Shown here piece by piece: positions 17,697-25,510 of a DNA stretch of 31,890 bases. Below the pieces are notes generated by a model. That model was not told the DNA's origin, searched no databases, and was given only the letters and a program-made list of their open reading frames with translations. A program made the position numbers and the translations under genes. This stretch comes from Ignavibacteriaceae bacterium. Lineage in GTDB: Bacteria; Bacteroidota; Ignavibacteria; Ignavibacteriales; Ignavibacteriaceae. Numbering within the stretch: position 1 is the first letter of the stretch; the number at the start of each line of letters is the position of its first letter. The DNA lies in the NCBI GenBank assembly GCA_023231105.1, contig JALNWB010000025.1, forward strand, positions 1-31,890, written 5' to 3'.

Positions 17697-20381
17697 TTAA
17701 AGAAATATGCTTGTATCAATTTTCTCTGAATCAAATCCATATTCAGGAGAATAGCACAGCTTCCAATTAGATAAATATTTGAATCCAAATTTATCTTTTT
17801 CGGGATCGAGAAAAGTTGAAATTGCATCATGTTGTTTTTTATAAATAGAAATGCAGAACTGAGATAATATGCTTCCCATTTTCTTCATTTCAATTTGCTT
17901 TAAAACAAAATCATCAGGATCACAACGGACAAGGCGTTCATAAACATTGAATACTTTAAATCCGTCAACATGTTTCCCATTTTCGGAGAGAACTCTCATT
18001 CTTTCCAATTCAGCAAAATTATCAAAGTACTGAATGGGAATAGAAATAGGTATAAATAGCTGCTGACTGTCATTGTTTTCGATCAGCTCAAATTCTTTAT
18101 GAAGATGAATAAAATCAAATTCATTAAAATATTGATAGTAATGGCCTGCTGCAAAAAGATTGCTTTTCATCTTTTTCAGTTTCTCTTCGAAAACTTTTTC
18201 ATACAGGGCATGAAATTGTTTCTTTACCAATATTTCTTTGTAGTCAGCAAATATCTCCTTGTTGGTTTGCTGTACTTTATAGCGGAAGTCTGAACCGTAA
18301 ATAATACTGGTCTTATCACAATCGAATAAATAAACGATGCAATTATCTTTTGAAGCATTTCGGTTGATACGTCCAGCCAATTGTTCATCACTATCGATCA
18401 GGGAACGGTCTTTAAATCCTAAATCCATATCTATATCAACACCTGCTTCCACAACTTGGGTAGATACAACAATTACTTTGTGAAACTCCTCTCCTTTAAT
18501 CGAATTGATGATTTGTTTCCTTCTGAATTCCAAGATGTCGCCTGAAAGAATAAGAATTTCGTAATCTTCAAAACGGTTACTTTTCGAAATGATGCTGAAA
18601 AATGAAGAGGCTGTTTCTTTTGTAATAAACTCAATGAGAACTTTAACACTATTTCTATTAGTAGAGGCATACTGCTCCGCTTTATCGATCATAAAATCTG
18701 ATAATTCATACAGATATTTTTCTTTCTCTTCTTTTCCATCAGGCCTTTTTTTTTCGGTTAAAGAGAAATTGAATGAAACCCGCTCTGCAAAATTGGGGTT
18801 TGTAAAATAAGCATCGCGATGAGTAATTAGAGAAACGAAGGTTCCTTTAAGATCTTCATATAGTGCATCAATTTTAGGCAATGTTGCCGACATGATTAAA
18901 ACACGGATGTTAAGCAATTTAGCGTAGTTGGCAAGAAAATAAACAATCTTATCCCAATGTTCCGGGTTATATGTTTGAATTTCATCAATTATCACAATTG
19001 AATTGCAAAGCCGATGTAAAAGATAATTACTCTCTTTTTCGTTGCCTTTTAAAATATCGAAGAACCGAATATGAGACAATAAGGCAATCGGATAATTCAC
19101 AAAAAGATTATCGACAAACAATCGCTTCTCATTTCCATAACTACCATCCTGTCGCTCATGAAAACCGGCTTTAGAATGAAGCTGTATTATGAAATCATTA
19201 TTGATTTCCAAAGTCTCCTTTATCGCTTTGAATGTTTGAGTAATCAAAGTTGTAAAAGGAAAAACATAAAATATTTTGTTTAAGTCTGGATCAATACTTA
19301 ACAATTCTGTCGCAAAAGCCAAAGAAAGATTGGTTTTCCCGGCACCTGTTGGAGCTTCAATGTAAAAACAATACTTATTCGAATTATCTCTTAGATTAAA
19401 AATCATTTCGGCCGTAAGCTTTTGCCTGAGAATGTTCAAATTTTGATTACTTCTTTCATTTAGTTGATCGATCGGGAAGGAACAGTAATGCTCAATTTTC
19501 GAATATAAATCTTTGTTGTACGACTTAACTGATCTGAATTTATCAATTAGGCTGACTTTTTCTTCTTTATTCAAAATACCAAACTCATCTATTTTTACTT
19601 TCGACATGAACTCGCTGGTTGCATAAAAATCGGAAGCGGTTAACAAAGAATAAAGAAGTTTAGTCGTTGCAAATAGATTGAAGTAGATTTCCGGATTATC
19701 AACCATTTCTCTAAATTCATTCAGAATATTTTGTGCTTCCACATAGTAACTTTTGCAGAAAACCTCATCCAAATGAATACCGTAAGTTTTCAAGAACGAA
19801 TAGCAATCATCAATTTGCCGTTCATCGAAATCCAGCGACAAATTAATCGTCGAATTATGATGTTTTGCGATTGCACCGGAAAAAAGAAGGACAATGAAAT
19901 AGAGGAGTAATTTCTCGTCATCAGCCTCGTTCAGCTTCTCGTTTTCGATAATATTTTTAAAAAAGATATTTGCATAAAGATAAGCTCCCAGAAAGGAATG
20001 GTTGGATTGAATGGAAAGGCTTTTATCTTCACCGAATAATTCATTTCCCATCTTCATAACCTGAAAATTAGGATTTGCTTTGCCTAAATCATGATAAACA
20101 ATCGCCCCAATAAAAGCTTTTTTTAACAAATTTCCCCAGTCTTCCTGATTTCCTATTGGTAGGATTTGAACCAATCGTGTTATTGATGAATTAATCACCT
20201 TTTCCAATCCATGTACTTCAATAAGCTTCAGACAATAATCTAATACCAGTTTTGAATGTTCAAAAAGTGATTCCTTTAGCTGTTTGTCGTGCGATAAATG
20301 AGCAAAATAATCTTGCTGTAGCTTAGAATAAATGCCAAGAAGATCTGTTGAACTTTCTTTAAAACATCTGAATGATTTCAT
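17697..20381 (-). CDS. cas3: Cas3 helicase-nuclease
   Basis: An 894-residue Cas3 with an N-terminal HD nuclease and C-terminal SF2 helicase; it degrades target DNA after recruitment by Cascade. HD residues: H42, H97/D98 (VYHDLGKANPNF), H128, H174/H175 (AKHHN) and D251 (TASDFYAT). Helicase motifs: Walker A APTGAGKT (343-350), motif II DEIQ (466-469), motif III SATLP (~498), a VVEAGVDIDMD stretch and motif VI QLAGRINR. All catalytic motifs look intact. Its start overlaps the 3' end of cas5 by 23 bp, so translation is probably coupled. Confidence 0.97.
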   Translation of the reverse strand: MKSFRCFKESSTDLLGIYSKLQQDYFAHLSHDKQLKESLFEHSKLVLDYCLKLIEVHGLEKVINSSITRLVQILPIGNQEDWGNLLKKAFIGAIVYHDLGKANPNFQVMKMGNELFGEDKSLSIQSNHSFLGAYLYANIFFKNIIENEKLNEADDEKLLLYFIVLLFSGAIAKHHNSTINLSLDFDERQIDDCYSFLKTYGIHLDEVFCKSYYVEAQNILNEFREMVDNPEIYFNLFATTKLLYSLLTASDFYATSEFMSKVKIDEFGILNKEEKVSLIDKFRSVKSYNKDLYSKIEHYCSFPIDQLNERSNQNLNILRQKLTAEMIFNLRDNSNKYCFYIEAPTGAGKTNLSLAFATELLSIDPDLNKIFYVFPFTTLITQTFKAIKETLEINNDFIIQLHSKAGFHERQDGSYGNEKRLFVDNLFVNYPIALLSHIRFFDILKGNEKESNYLLHRLCNSIVIIDEIQTYNPEHWDKIVYFLANYAKLLNIRVLIMSATLPKIDALYEDLKGTFVSLITHRDAYFTNPNFAERVSFNFSLTEKKRPDGKEEKEKYLYELSDFMIDKAEQYASTNRNSVKVLIEFITKETASSFFSIISKSNRFEDYEILILSGDILEFRRKQIINSIKGEEFHKVIVVSTQVVEAGVDIDMDLGFKDRSLIDSDEQLAGRINRNASKDNCIVYLFDCDKTSIIYGSDFRYKVQQTNKEIFADYKEILVKKQFHALYEKVFEEKLKKMKSNLFAAGHYYQYFNEFDFIHLHKEFELIENNDSQQLFIPISIPIQYFDNFAELERMRVLSENGKHVDGFKVFNVYERLVRCDPDDFVLKQIEMKKMGSILSQFCISIYKKQHDAISTFLDPEKDKFGFKYLSNWKLCYSPEYGFDSEKIDTSIFL

Positions 20382-21153
20382 TGGTTGACAGCTTATATAA
20401 CTGATATGATTCAGGTAAAACGTAGTCTTGTTTTAGTTCCCAATTTGTAAAAGCGAAATCTTTGTAATCGTATTGGAATAATGGAGCTTCAATATAACCA
20501 ATAGGCAAATGTTCAAAATACATATACTTGCTTCCGCTAGAAGATAGAACTCCGGGACGAAATCGGGGATTCACCTTTCCATCTTTTAAGGTCTCTTCCT
20601 TTATGAAAAGACTGTCAATTTTGAAAATTTTATCGGAAATGAAGGTTTCAAAATCGTATTCAATGAAGTTATCCCACCAAAGTGAAAACTCATTCTTACC
20701 CATGTACGGCAAGTATTCAGCTTTGCCTTCTTTTAGATAGTTATAGAGTTTTGCTTCCGTTTCATTTCCAATATCAAGCATAATCCAGCATTTGAAAGCA
20801 GGGGCAACCAATGACTGTTCTGTAACCATCAGGTTTCCGCCTTCTTCTTCGCTCGCCAATCCGGTTGTATTGTTGTATTTGATAATGGTTTTAGCAAAAT
20901 TTCCATTTTCGTGATAGGCTTTTCCATTCTCTTCCAACGGAGCAATTGAGATTTTTAAGTCTTTCAATTTTTTGTAATACTCCGGCATTTCTCCATGCTT
21001 CTGAAATCCTTTTTCCCCATTAATAGCTCCTAATATCCCCAGAAGTGCAGGCTTATGAAGCATGTTGAAAGTTAGATAGATCGGATCGTTGGTATCTGGC
21101 TTTTTCAGAAAGCCAAAATCTGATTTGATATTGATTGAAACTAATTTCTTCAT
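20359..21153 (-). CDS. cas5: Cas5 (type I-B, Cas5h-like)
   Basis: A 264-residue Cas5, the RAMP-fold subunit that caps the 5' handle of the crRNA in Cascade. Assigned by position between cas7 and cas3 and by the N-terminal beta strand followed by a glycine-containing turn (FNMLHKPALLGILGAINGEKG), typical of Cas5. Length fits the type I-B branch. It overlaps cas3 by 23 bp and is separated from cas7 by a 56-bp gap holding a REP-like hairpin. Confidence 0.92.
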   Translation of the reverse strand: MKKLVSINIKSDFGFLKKPDTNDPIYLTFNMLHKPALLGILGAINGEKGFQKHGEMPEYYKKLKDLKISIAPLEENGKAYHENGNFAKTIIKYNNTTGLASEEEGGNLMVTEQSLVAPAFKCWIMLDIGNETEAKLYNYLKEGKAEYLPYMGKNEFSLWWDNFIEYDFETFISDKIFKIDSLFIKEETLKDGKVNPRFRPGVLSSSGSKYMYFEHLPIGYIEAPLFQYDYKDFAFTNWELKQDYVLPESYQLYKLSTNEIIQMF

Positions 21154-21167
21154 ACTTTGGTTGTTTT

Positions 21168-21201
21168 AAACCTGACAGGTTCTCGGAAACCCGTCAGGTT
21201 T
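21168..21201. repeat. REP-like hairpin between cas7 and cas5
   Basis: Perfect 9-bp arms AAACCTGAC (21168-21176) and GTCAGGTTT (21193-21201). The left arm shares AAACCTGACAG with REP B2 in the RAYT gene, suggesting the same family. It lies between two Cascade genes that need different amounts of product (many Cas7, one Cas5), so it could adjust relative expression; that is inference. Confidence 0.7.
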
Positions 21202-21209
21202 TATCGCGA

Positions 21210-22142
21210 TTAAATGTCCTTAATTACTGCACTTTGAGGCGCATTTTTCACTTCGATCGAAGCCTGGTTTCGGTAGATTTCAATAGATTCAACGTCTGAA
21301 CTATTCCTGTCAACGACAGCTTTCAGTTCACTCAGATCGAGTTGTACTTTACCATCTGCCTTCTCTTTGCTCATTTTCATCAATTGGGTAAAGTTGGGAA
21401 GTACCAATTTAGAGTTCTCCTTTAAAGTGACCCATATTAACAGTTCATTTTCGCATCCGGCCTTTGCGGCCGAATCATAGTAGGTTACGCCTTTTTGCAA
21501 AGCTTCTTTCAATTTGGCTATATCATCACCCGAAAGATCTTTTACATCTTTTCCAGCGAGGCTAACTACATCTTCAAGATTTTTGGGGTTAACAGAAAAA
21601 TGATGCAAATAGTGACCTTCGTGTAATCTGCTTTGGCGACCCAGAGTTGTTGCAGAATTATCTTCACTTGCTTCATTTGGATTACGGAAGGGTGACATAA
21701 TTTGCTCCGAATAGAAATTGTTCTCATGCCAAATGTTTACTCCGTGAGTGATTTGAACAGGGCCATGTACAGATATGGCAACATTGTTAGTTTTTGATTT
21801 TTTTGCGAAAGTTGCCCCAAATAGACGAATATCAATACAGCTCAATAAATCTTTTGCAATAATTTTTTTATCTTTTTCGTCTTTGTGTTCAGGAAATGCA
21901 GCTACAAATGCATCATCTAAACTGTAAGGGATAAATTCTTCATTGAACCGCTTAAAATAGAAGACCTTTTCTGACAGGTAGTTTTCTTTTAGGAAATTTT
22001 TAACGGCATACTTCAATGCCTTGTCGGTGGCATAAACCACTCCATTGGGTAGAGTTCTTGGTTGTCCTGAAAAGTCAGCATTGTAATTGGCATTTATAGC
22101 TTTTATTATAGCTGCGCCAAAGATTCTTTTAGAATAAGTCAT
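21210..22142 (-). CDS. cas7: Cas7 (Csh2 family) Cascade backbone
   Basis: A 310-residue Cas7/Csh2, the backbone subunit that binds along the crRNA spacer. Typical features are DIRLFGATFAKKSKTNNVAI followed by a GPVQITHG motif, and an LHEGHYLHHFSVNP stretch. It starts 21 bp after cas8b stops, in the standard type I-B order cas8b-cas7-cas5-cas3. Length and motifs look intact. Confidence 0.96.
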   Translation of the reverse strand: MTYSKRIFGAAIIKAINANYNADFSGQPRTLPNGVVYATDKALKYAVKNFLKENYLSEKVFYFKRFNEEFIPYSLDDAFVAAFPEHKDEKDKKIIAKDLLSCIDIRLFGATFAKKSKTNNVAISVHGPVQITHGVNIWHENNFYSEQIMSPFRNPNEASEDNSATTLGRQSRLHEGHYLHHFSVNPKNLEDVVSLAGKDVKDLSGDDIAKLKEALQKGVTYYDSAAKAGCENELLIWVTLKENSKLVLPNFTQLMKMSKEKADGKVQLDLSELKAVVDRNSSDVESIEIYRNQASIEVKNAPQSAVIKDI

Positions 22143-22163
22143 TTCAGTAGATTTTAATTGTTA

Positions 22164-22550
22164 TTATTTTTCTTTTTTAAATATTGATTCGGAGAAATAT
22201 CCTGCCAAAATCATTGGCAAATGATCTTTCATATTGGTAATTGAGGGCATGTATCCCATGACCTCGCTAAACAGCTTGTCAAACTCGTATTTGTTCGGAT
22301 ACAATACAAACTTGTGTTTGTACATATTAAATGTATTCGCAACAGCTTGTTTAAATAATACTGGGTCTGTTTTTTGGAGGAATGGTTCGAGTAATGCATG
22401 TGATCGGTTGGCTGATTCACTTTGGATCAAAAGTTTCCATATTACTTGCCCTGCTGCAAATGCGAATTCGTCATCGTTTTCGATGTGAAGCGATTCGGTT
22501 TGGGCAATTTCCCGAAGCGTCGTTTGTAATTCAACAGTTTTGTTTGCCAT
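22164..22550 (-). CDS. cas11: Candidate internal Cas11b small subunit within cas8b
   Basis: An in-frame internal start at codon 489 of cas8b would give a 128-residue, mostly helical protein beginning MANKTVELQTTLREIAQTES. The sequence before the ATG (TTTAAAATTAATAGT) is A/T-rich like other Bacteroidota start regions. Type I-B, I-C and I-D systems are known to make Cas11 by internal initiation in the large-subunit gene, and no separate cas11 is present here. Use of this start is inferred. Confidence 0.5.
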   Translation of the reverse strand: MANKTVELQTTLREIAQTESLHIENDDEFAFAAGQVIWKLLIQSESANRSHALLEPFLQKTDPVLFKQAVANTFNMYKHKFVLYPNKYEFDKLFSEVMGYMPSITNMKDHLPMILAGYFSESIFKKEK

Positions 22551-24014
22551 ACTATTAATTTTAAAGTGGTTATCAAAAAGTGGTTGTAAGCCAAACCAGA
22601 TACTTAGCTTTTTTCGTATCTGTGTTGTCTTTTTAAATTCTTCATCATGCCGTAGGTCATCCTGAATGGAATCCCTGACCATTTCATCAATCATAGCCAT
22701 GGTTATTCCCTGTTGCTTTGATTTGTAGATGAAATCGTACCATGCTTTCCTATACTTATATAAAAGATTATAGATCGCATCGGTTAGACCATAATCAGGT
22801 TTGACCTCAAGATCATCGAAATATTTGAGCCACAATGAACCTGCCTTAGTCTCTTGGACTAATTGCTTATTGAAGATGTAATTAATGATTTGAAATTGGA
22901 AATCAAATACATTATTCTCCTTGCTATTGAAATAGGTCGTTGATTCGAGTCCAAATAATTCCGTAATCACAAAATCTTCGTCCGCCCCATTTATTAATGT
23001 GTATTTGAAAACTGGTACAAAATCGAAGTCAATAATTTGCCCCTTTTGGATAAATAAAAGATAAAAATTTTGAAGATTGCTTCGTTTCAGGTTTAGTATT
23101 GATCTTATAATTTCAGTATATCCGGCAACTCCCTCGTTGTTGAATAGTTTCACAACATCAGCATTTAGGTTTGCTTCATCTTTGTCGACAAAAACAGGTA
23201 GCGGATTTGGTAATTGTTTGTTTTGACTCAATTGATAAAATTTCCAAATTTGCTGAGCATCCTCACCAGAAATGCGGTAATTATATTTAAAACTAGCTGA
23301 TTGATGCTGCAAAAAGCGTTTTTTGTCATTGAATGAGCTAAGACTATCGCTTATTCCAAATACAATGTGCTGAAACGTTGCATTATAGTTGGCCTTGTTG
23401 AAGACATTTTGTCCCAAATATTTTTGATAGGGAAGCTTAAACTCTTCAATGGATGGGGATTTCAAATAGAATACAATTGCATAAGCGTCTTTTAAATTGC
23501 TGTATTCGATCTTATCTAAAAGATTCCAGAAGTTGTTTGTTAGATAACTTTTTAAACCTTCAAACCAGATCTTGGATTGTCCCTCTTCAATAAACTCTTC
23601 GGCCTTTTTGAAATACTGTTTGGTCAGTTCATTGAGAATGCCATCTTTCCCAATTTCGGTAAGGTTCTTATCAACGATCTTTTTCGTACACCCCACTACA
23701 TATGGAGAGCAGGTTACATTGAAAATCTTTTTGCTAGGATTGAATATTTTGGCAGCTGATACTGGCTTTGATGCCTGTAAGACCATTCTACAATGATTGA
23801 GAAATGGGGTCAGATCATCCTTCTTGGTAAAGAATCCAATGTCATCTTTAAAGATATTCCCATTCTCATCAATATTGCGTAATATGTATTTTCCATCCTC
23901 CAGACCAATATCCAGAGCAATGTAAATACCTTCTTTGAGTTTTGCTCCTTCTTCAAACAGGGTGGGAGCCTGTTCTTCCAGTGTTTCCACAAATTGGCAG
24001 ATTTCTTTAATCAT
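22164..24014 (-). CDS. cas8b: Cas8b (Csh1/TM1802 family) large subunit
   Basis: A 616-residue large subunit of type I-B Cascade, responsible for PAM recognition. It has the Csh1/TM1802 character: a CSPYVVGCTKKIVDKNLTEI stretch around residues 105-125 that may form a zinc or structural site with its Cys pair, and a helical C-terminal third. An in-frame ATG at codon 489 is a likely separate start for the small subunit Cas11b. It begins 12 bp after orf70. Family assignment rests on gene order and overall resemblance. Confidence 0.93.
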   Translation of the reverse strand: MIKEICQFVETLEEQAPTLFEEGAKLKEGIYIALDIGLEDGKYILRNIDENGNIFKDDIGFFTKKDDLTPFLNHCRMVLQASKPVSAAKIFNPSKKIFNVTCSPYVVGCTKKIVDKNLTEIGKDGILNELTKQYFKKAEEFIEEGQSKIWFEGLKSYLTNNFWNLLDKIEYSNLKDAYAIVFYLKSPSIEEFKLPYQKYLGQNVFNKANYNATFQHIVFGISDSLSSFNDKKRFLQHQSASFKYNYRISGEDAQQIWKFYQLSQNKQLPNPLPVFVDKDEANLNADVVKLFNNEGVAGYTEIIRSILNLKRSNLQNFYLLFIQKGQIIDFDFVPVFKYTLINGADEDFVITELFGLESTTYFNSKENNVFDFQFQIINYIFNKQLVQETKAGSLWLKYFDDLEVKPDYGLTDAIYNLLYKYRKAWYDFIYKSKQQGITMAMIDEMVRDSIQDDLRHDEEFKKTTQIRKKLSIWFGLQPLFDNHFKINSMANKTVELQTTLREIAQTESLHIENDDEFAFAAGQVIWKLLIQSESANRSHALLEPFLQKTDPVLFKQAVANTFNMYKHKFVLYPNKYEFDKLFSEVMGYMPSITNMKDHLPMILAGYFSESIFKKEK

Positions 24015-24026
24015 ATCATTTTAGTG

Positions 24027-24239
24027 TTATTGATAAAAAATTCTTTTAACTTTTTCAAAATACTTAGGATCAATAAAACAATCGACGAAAAGCTGATCTT
24101 CAAAAATTATCAGACCAATTTGATCATTATTGAATCCTTGATTCCTAAGTGTGTTAATTCTCTTTCCAATATATACTATAACTTGCTCTGAAGTCATGAG
24201 GTTAAACTCGAAATTTTGAAAAACATAAATATCATTCAT
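24027..24239 (-). CDS. Small unknown protein, first gene of the cas8b operon (orf70)
   Basis: A 70-residue protein beginning MNDIYVFQNFEFNLMTSEQV; a GTG six codons upstream (24257) would give 76 residues. I do not recognise a family. It appears to mix strand and helix, with a hydrophobic acidic middle (IGLIIFEDQLFVDCFIDP) and a basic C-terminus (KYFEKVKRIFYQ). It stops 12 bp before cas8b and is preceded by a candidate promoter, so it is probably translated with Cascade. It could be a small regulator, a Cas accessory protein or a toxin-like peptide; I cannot choose among these. Confidence 0.6.
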   Translation of the reverse strand: MNDIYVFQNFEFNLMTSEQVIVYIGKRINTLRNQGFNNDQIGLIIFEDQLFVDCFIDPKYFEKVKRIFYQ

Positions 24240-24285
24240 AGAAAAAATATTTTCCACAAAAATAAAATAAAATTTCCAAAATAAA

Positions 24286-24320
24286 CAAGATTAAAACATC
24301 AATTCTTTAACTTTGTCAAA
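24286..24320 (-). promoter_or_regulatory. Candidate promoter of the orf70-cas8b operon
   Basis: On the minus strand: TTTG (24317-24320), 23 bp, then TAATCTTG (24286-24293), seven of eight matches to TAnnTTTG for the specified bases plus spacing acceptable for Bacteroidota. It would start the mRNA about 35-45 nt before orf70. Its -33 element is the right half of TTTGTCAAA; the left half serves the divergent small RNA. Confidence 0.5.
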
Positions 24321-24345
24321 TTTTCGTTTTAAAATTTTATCTTTG
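24312..24345 (+). promoter_or_regulatory. Promoter of the divergent small RNA
   Basis: TTTG (24312-24315), 22 bp, then TATCTTTG (24338-24345), an exact fit to the Bacteroidota -7 consensus. It points away from the cas operon and is followed 130 bp later by a strong intrinsic terminator, so it defines a short transcript. Confidence 0.65.
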
Positions 24346-24399
24346 AATCAATATTTACAATGCAATTAAGATTTAACTATGATGGCTCTTTTTTGTACG

Positions 24400-24429
24400 C
24401 TTTTAATTGTACCATTCTGGAATTGAAAT
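24400..24429 (+). repeat. Degenerate CRISPR repeat (psi-repeat) in the cas6-cas8b gap
   Basis: Aligned without gaps to the crRNA-sense repeat, 22 of 30 bases match. The identical blocks are ACCAT and TGGAATTGAAA, the latter covering seven of the eight handle bases. Mismatches cluster in the 5' third, and the CCAAT/ATTGG stem of the true repeat is not kept. It points opposite to the main array and stands alone. Confidence 0.7.
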
Positions 24430-24469
24430 AAATAGACAAGCGTAAAACATATTACGCTATCATTGTTTG

Positions 24470-24504
24470 GCCAGAGTTGAAAATTTCAACTCTGGCTTTT
24501 TTTT
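24470..24504 (+). terminator. Intrinsic terminator of the small RNA
   Basis: Stem GCCAGAGTTGAA (24470-24481) pairs with TTCAACTCTGGC (24485-24496) around a 3-nt loop, followed by eight T (24497-24504). The 12-bp perfect stem plus T-run is a strong rho-independent terminator for plus-strand transcription, and no plus-strand protein gene precedes it. Confidence 0.9.
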
Positions 24505-24574
24505 ATTCGTTTTGTAAGTTTCTTTCATATCCTCATTTTTATTTTGTTCCATCTTCTTCCTTTCCAAACGCCGT

Positions 24575-24682
24575 AACGCCGTCAGGAGCTTCGCGCGCTG
24601 ACGGGTTTCGGTTTTTTTCGGTTTCGGTTTTCCGCGATGTAGTTTGCGGCGCAACCTTTCAGCGTCGAGACCTGAAAGCGTT
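24575..24682. repeat. BIME downstream of cas6 (copy C)
   Basis: REP 1 at 24575-24607 (arms CCGTCAG/CTGACGG, loop GAGCTTCGCGCG) and inverted REP 2 at 24653-24682 (CTTTCAG/CTGAAAG), separated by a T/G-rich spacer containing repeated TTTCGG motifs. Nearly identical to copies A and D. It begins 9 bp beyond the cas6 stop and may act as its 3' stabiliser or terminator. Confidence 0.87.
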
Positions 24683-24691
24683 GTTGCTCCA

Positions 24692-25465
24692 TTATATCAC
24701 TTCCACCCAACCAAAACCTGTTGAATTCTTCTCACCGATTCCGGTTGCCAGGATGAACTGATGGATATCAACCGGGCAGGACAGTGCAAAATCGAATACA
24801 AATCCTCTCACTTTGCTTTGTTCAGGGGTATAGGGTTTTATGGTAACCAATTTTGATCTTGGCGTGCTTTTTAGCTCGAAATCAAAATCTATATCTTCGG
24901 GCAAAGTTGGAGTATTGGGAACTGAATTGTATTTATTTACCAAGTTCTGCAAGAGCAGATTGTCATAATCGCTATCCGTTGGGGCCAGGTAGCGGGCGTA
25001 TTTACTGTTATCTTCTCTCATGCTGATTACTACAGGTGACACAGCCCTATAATGCACGGTGTTCGTCAGAACAGGTTCTGGCAGGCGCTCAACTTGTCTG
25101 ACAACCAGATCCAATCCATTAAACTGGTCACCAATATAGACCTGCTGGTTGTTAAACAACCCGATGATGAATTTTTCGGCAGCCTCGGCCAAATGAAAAG
25201 AGACATTCAGGAAAAGCCGTTCTGCAGCTATTTCAAACAAGGCTTTTTCTTTCCATAAAACAGGCCTGCCAAAATCAATCGGAGAGTAACTGAAAAGTTT
25301 AAACCGCTTACTTCCGGTAGTGTATCCAGAGGTATGCAGAAAATTGGCAAATTCATGGTCGGCCATACCGATAACTTTGTAAATCCAGGCGCTCAGGTAA
25401 TACTGATAATCCATTGGAAGCATCTTTTGCTTTCCGGTACGGTTCAGGGTAATTTTGAATCTCAT
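24692..25465 (-). CDS. cas6: Cas6 pre-crRNA endoribonuclease
   Basis: A 257-residue Cas6 that cuts inside the repeat to leave the 8-nt ATTGAAAC handle. It has the Cas6 N-terminus with a likely catalytic His at 44 (FANFLHTSGY), followed by RFKLFSYSPI, and the C-terminal glycine-rich loop GIGEKNSTGFGWVEV. It is on the cas strand but separated from orf70-cas8b by about 430 bp holding the small RNA and BIME C, so it is probably transcribed separately. I saw no clear promoter; read-through from rodA is possible. Confidence 0.95.
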   Translation of the reverse strand: MRFKITLNRTGKQKMLPMDYQYYLSAWIYKVIGMADHEFANFLHTSGYTTGSKRFKLFSYSPIDFGRPVLWKEKALFEIAAERLFLNVSFHLAEAAEKFIIGLFNNQQVYIGDQFNGLDLVVRQVERLPEPVLTNTVHYRAVSPVVISMREDNSKYARYLAPTDSDYDNLLLQNLVNKYNSVPNTPTLPEDIDFDFELKSTPRSKLVTIKPYTPEQSKVRGFVFDFALSCPVDIHQFILATGIGEKNSTGFGWVEVI

Positions 25466-25510
25466 ACTGATACGATTTAGTTTTAATATTTTCTATCTAC
25501 AATGCCGTAC

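Larger units (their letters stand above)
24352..24504 (+). ncRNA. Candidate crRNA-like small RNA with a degenerate CRISPR repeat
   Basis: A transcription unit of about 150 nt bounded by a consensus promoter and an intrinsic terminator, antisense in direction to all cas genes. It contains a degenerate CRISPR repeat in crRNA orientation (24400-24429), a hairpin AGCGTAA-AACATA-TTACGCT (24439-24458) and the terminator stem, which itself includes GTTGAAA. A 23-codon ORF (24360-24431) ends inside the repeat-like segment; whether it is translated is unclear. Its position between cas6 and cas8b resembles CreTA and CreR RNAs of other type I systems, which use Cascade to repress a toxin or the cas genes. 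The function here is inferred. Confidence 0.55.

Noticed and set aside
24454..24483. A second degenerate repeat overlapping the terminator of the small RNA
   Set aside because: Only the last nine bases resemble the repeat (GAGTTGAAA); overall identity is about 11/30, so I count one psi-repeat only.
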